Shown in pieces: positions 6,855 through 7,518 of a DNA stretch of 7,518 nucleotides; the first letter of the stretch is position 1; every line of letters begins with the position of its first letter. Position numbers and translations under genes: made by a program. This DNA is from Pseudothermotoga sp. (GTDB taxonomy: Bacteria > Thermotogota > Thermotogae > Thermotogales > DSM-5069): positions 1 to 7,518 of the forward strand of contig JAPYWY010000075.1 in the NCBI GenBank assembly GCA_028276125.1. The letters are read 5' to 3'. Below the pieces are notes generated by a model. It was not told the origin of the DNA. It saw only the letters and a list, made by a program, of their open reading frames with translations, and ran no database searches.

Positions 6855-7202
6855 TCACTCCTTTGCGTGTTCCAAGGCTGAAGAGATGAGTTCAAGCACG
6901 TGTCTGTCCCTGAGTCTGTAAATTACCTGCTTGCCAATCCTGATGGAGTCTACGAGATTCGAAAGTTTCAACACTCTGAGCTGGTGAGATATAGCGGAGG
7001 ATGAAAGCGATAGGATTTCAGAAAGGTCGCACGTGCACAAGCTGGCTTTCGAAAGGGCTATGAGAATCTTCAGTCGAGTTTCGTCCGCGCACGCCCTAAG
7101 GAGTTTCACCATCTTCTCTACGATCTCTCTCGTTTCAAGTTCAGCTTTGATCTTTGAGACCCGTTCTTTGTGTTCGTGCCTCTCATCGCAAACGTTTCTC
7201 AC
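6855..7202 (-). CDS. ArsR/SmtB-family metal-sensing repressor, CadC-like
   Basis: This 115-residue winged-helix repressor starts at GTG 7202 behind GAGGTGA. The helix-turn-helix core is LLRACADETRLKILIAL through SLSSSAISHQLRVLKLSNLV (~35-85), followed by the wing SIRIGKQVIYRLRD. Two metal sites are visible. The alpha3N-type site has C56 and C58 in SLCTCDL plus C5 in the N-terminal arm. The alpha5-type site is D99, H101, H112 and E115, exactly the SmtB/CadC spacing (D, +2 H, +13 H, +16 E). Aligned to CadC of S. aureus with a constant offset of two, only Cys11 differs and is His9 here. It is expected to bind DNA as a dimer and release it when Cd, Pb or Zn is bound, derepressing itself and the ATPase gene that starts one base after its stop codon. 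Confidence 0.93.
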   Translation of the reverse strand: MRNVCDERHEHKERVSKIKAELETREIVEKMVKLLRACADETRLKILIALSKASLCTCDLSEILSLSSSAISHQLRVLKLSNLVDSIRIGKQVIYRLRDRHVLELISSALEHAKE

Positions 7203-7206
7203 CCAA

Positions 7207-7213
7207 TCACCTC
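7207..7213 (-). promoter_or_regulatory. Ribosome binding site of the metal-sensing repressor gene
   Basis: On the minus strand GAGGTGA lies 4 bases (7 counted from GAGG) before the GTG start at 7202. This supports that GTG over later in-frame codons. Confidence 0.75.
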
Positions 7214-7214
7214 A

Positions 7215-7238
7215 ACAATTGAGCAATTGTTCAATTGT
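7215..7238 (-). promoter_or_regulatory. Operator: 24-bp near-perfect palindrome overlapping the transcription start
   Basis: Positions 7215-7238 form an inverted repeat centred at 7226/7227 in which 11 of 12 pairs match; the only mismatch is G7223 against T7230. Each half reads ACAATTGA-GC. It contains three CAATTG hexamers at 7216, 7224 and 7232, spaced exactly 8 bp. It begins one base after the -10 box and covers the predicted transcription start (about 7233). This is where an ArsR/SmtB dimer or pair of dimers would block RNA polymerase. The core resembles the 12-2-12 type operators of this family (TGA...TCA dyads), but that assignment is an inference from position and symmetry. Confidence 0.8.
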
Positions 7239-7239
7239 A

Positions 7240-7268
7240 AGTATAACACAAAAACCCTTTACAGTCAA
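7240..7268 (-). promoter_or_regulatory. Sigma-A-type promoter of the metal-resistance operon
   Basis: On the minus strand the -35 box TTGACT (7268-7263) and the -10 box TATACT (7245-7240) each match five of six consensus positions and are separated by exactly 17 bp. Transcription would start near 7233, giving a ~30-nt leader with the Shine-Dalgarno site of the repressor gene. The operator directly abuts the -10 box. Confidence 0.8.
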
Positions 7269-7369
7269 ATGCATTGATGTTCTTCAGACACAAGGCGGCG
7301 TTCCGAACGAGCGTTTAAGGCTTACGAATTGACCGTCCTTTCAAGAGTCGTTCTCCTTGACCAACGCAT

Positions 7370-7518
7370 TCAGCGGATCAACCAAGTCTTCACATGTTTG
7401 ATCTTTGTTTTCTCGCTCAACGGTTCTTCTGCTAGGTCCACCTCGACGAATTGACGCGTTGTCCTCATCGATGGTGAAGATCCATCCGGACAAAACAGCC
7501 TCAAGATCACGCCTTCTT
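7370..7518 (-). CDS. Probable C-terminal end of a GH38-type alpha-mannosidase (5' part outside window)
   Basis: An open minus-strand frame enters at the window edge (codons from 7516) and stops at TGA 7372-7370, giving 48 residues. EGVILRLFCPDG followed by FVEVDLAEEPLSEK and ending KHVKTWLIR resembles the end of GH38 alpha-mannosidases. There a beta-strand 'G.ILRLY.P' is followed by '.E.(N/D)LLEEPL' and a final 'FEIKT' strand. The family hydrolyses terminal alpha-linked mannose. The spacing between these blocks is shorter than usual, and no catalytic residues lie within the window, so the call rests on short similarity. A second minus-strand frame (7517-7341, 58 residues) is also open here, is Arg-rich and is not recognised. 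The first frame is preferred because of the family-like motifs. Confidence 0.5.
   Translation of the reverse strand, partial: EGVILRLFCPDGSSPSMRTTRQFVEVDLAEEPLSEKTKIKHVKTWLIR

Noticed and set aside
7341..7360. Imperfect hairpin (TCAAG with CTTGA) after the GH38-like stop, considered as a terminator
   Set aside because: The stem is about 7-8 pairs with a bulge, and no T-tract follows in the minus-strand direction.
1..7518. Search for tRNA, rRNA, CRISPR repeats, insertion-sequence ends and att-like repeats
   Set aside because: No cloverleaf, regularly spaced direct repeats, transposase motifs or terminal inverted repeats were seen by eye.

Overview
The window looks like a chromosomal segment of a Thermotogales bacterium (Thermotoga/Pseudothermotoga type). 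This is an inference from four things: a dense, nearly gap-free gene layout, frequent GTG/TTG starts behind strong GAGG/GGTGA-type Shine-Dalgarno sites, a GH1 beta-glycosidase of the hyperthermophile/archaeal LacS-CelB type, and a tail that resembles a GH38 alpha-mannosidase. Species cannot be fixed from the sequence alone.

Left half, plus strand (1-4993). The 3' end of an EamA-type membrane transporter is followed after 33 bp by a tightly packed set of genes. First comes an extracytoplasmic solute-binding domain (260-961). It is followed, in the -1 frame, by a membrane-anchored HD-GYP cyclic-di-GMP phosphodiesterase (958-2211). The two overlap by 4 bp, but the binding domain's missing C-terminal residues are encoded in the second frame, immediately after an in-phase A AAA AAA heptamer (901-907). 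They are therefore best read as one ~650-residue receptor (signal peptide, binding domain, transmembrane helix, coiled coil, HD-GYP) that is split by a real mutation, a homopolymer sequencing error, or programmed slippage. An MFS transporter (2195-3505) overlaps the receptor's end, and a complete archaeal-type GH1 beta-glycosidase (3518-4993) follows with an excellent ribosome binding site. The set suggests sensing, import and hydrolysis of a small ligand, probably a glycoside, with the sensor output acting on c-di-GMP.

Right half, minus strand (7518-4950). A well-formed promoter (TTGACT-N17-TATACT) with a 24-bp near-perfect palindromic operator over the expected transcription start drives a two-gene metal-resistance operon. 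Its genes are a CadC/SmtB-like ArsR-family metal sensor (7202-6855) and, immediately adjacent, a P1B-2 type Zn/Cd/Pb-exporting ATPase (6854-4950). The ATPase runs tail-to-tail into the GH1 gene with a 44-bp overlap. Upstream of the promoter, the last ~48 codons of another minus-strand gene enter from the window edge and resemble the C-terminus of a GH38 alpha-mannosidase.

No RNA genes, CRISPR arrays, insertion sequences or convincing intrinsic terminators were seen. The most notable observations are the in-phase slippery heptamer inside the receptor gene and the triple-CAATTG operator paired with a metal sensor that keeps both the alpha3N and alpha5 ligand sets.
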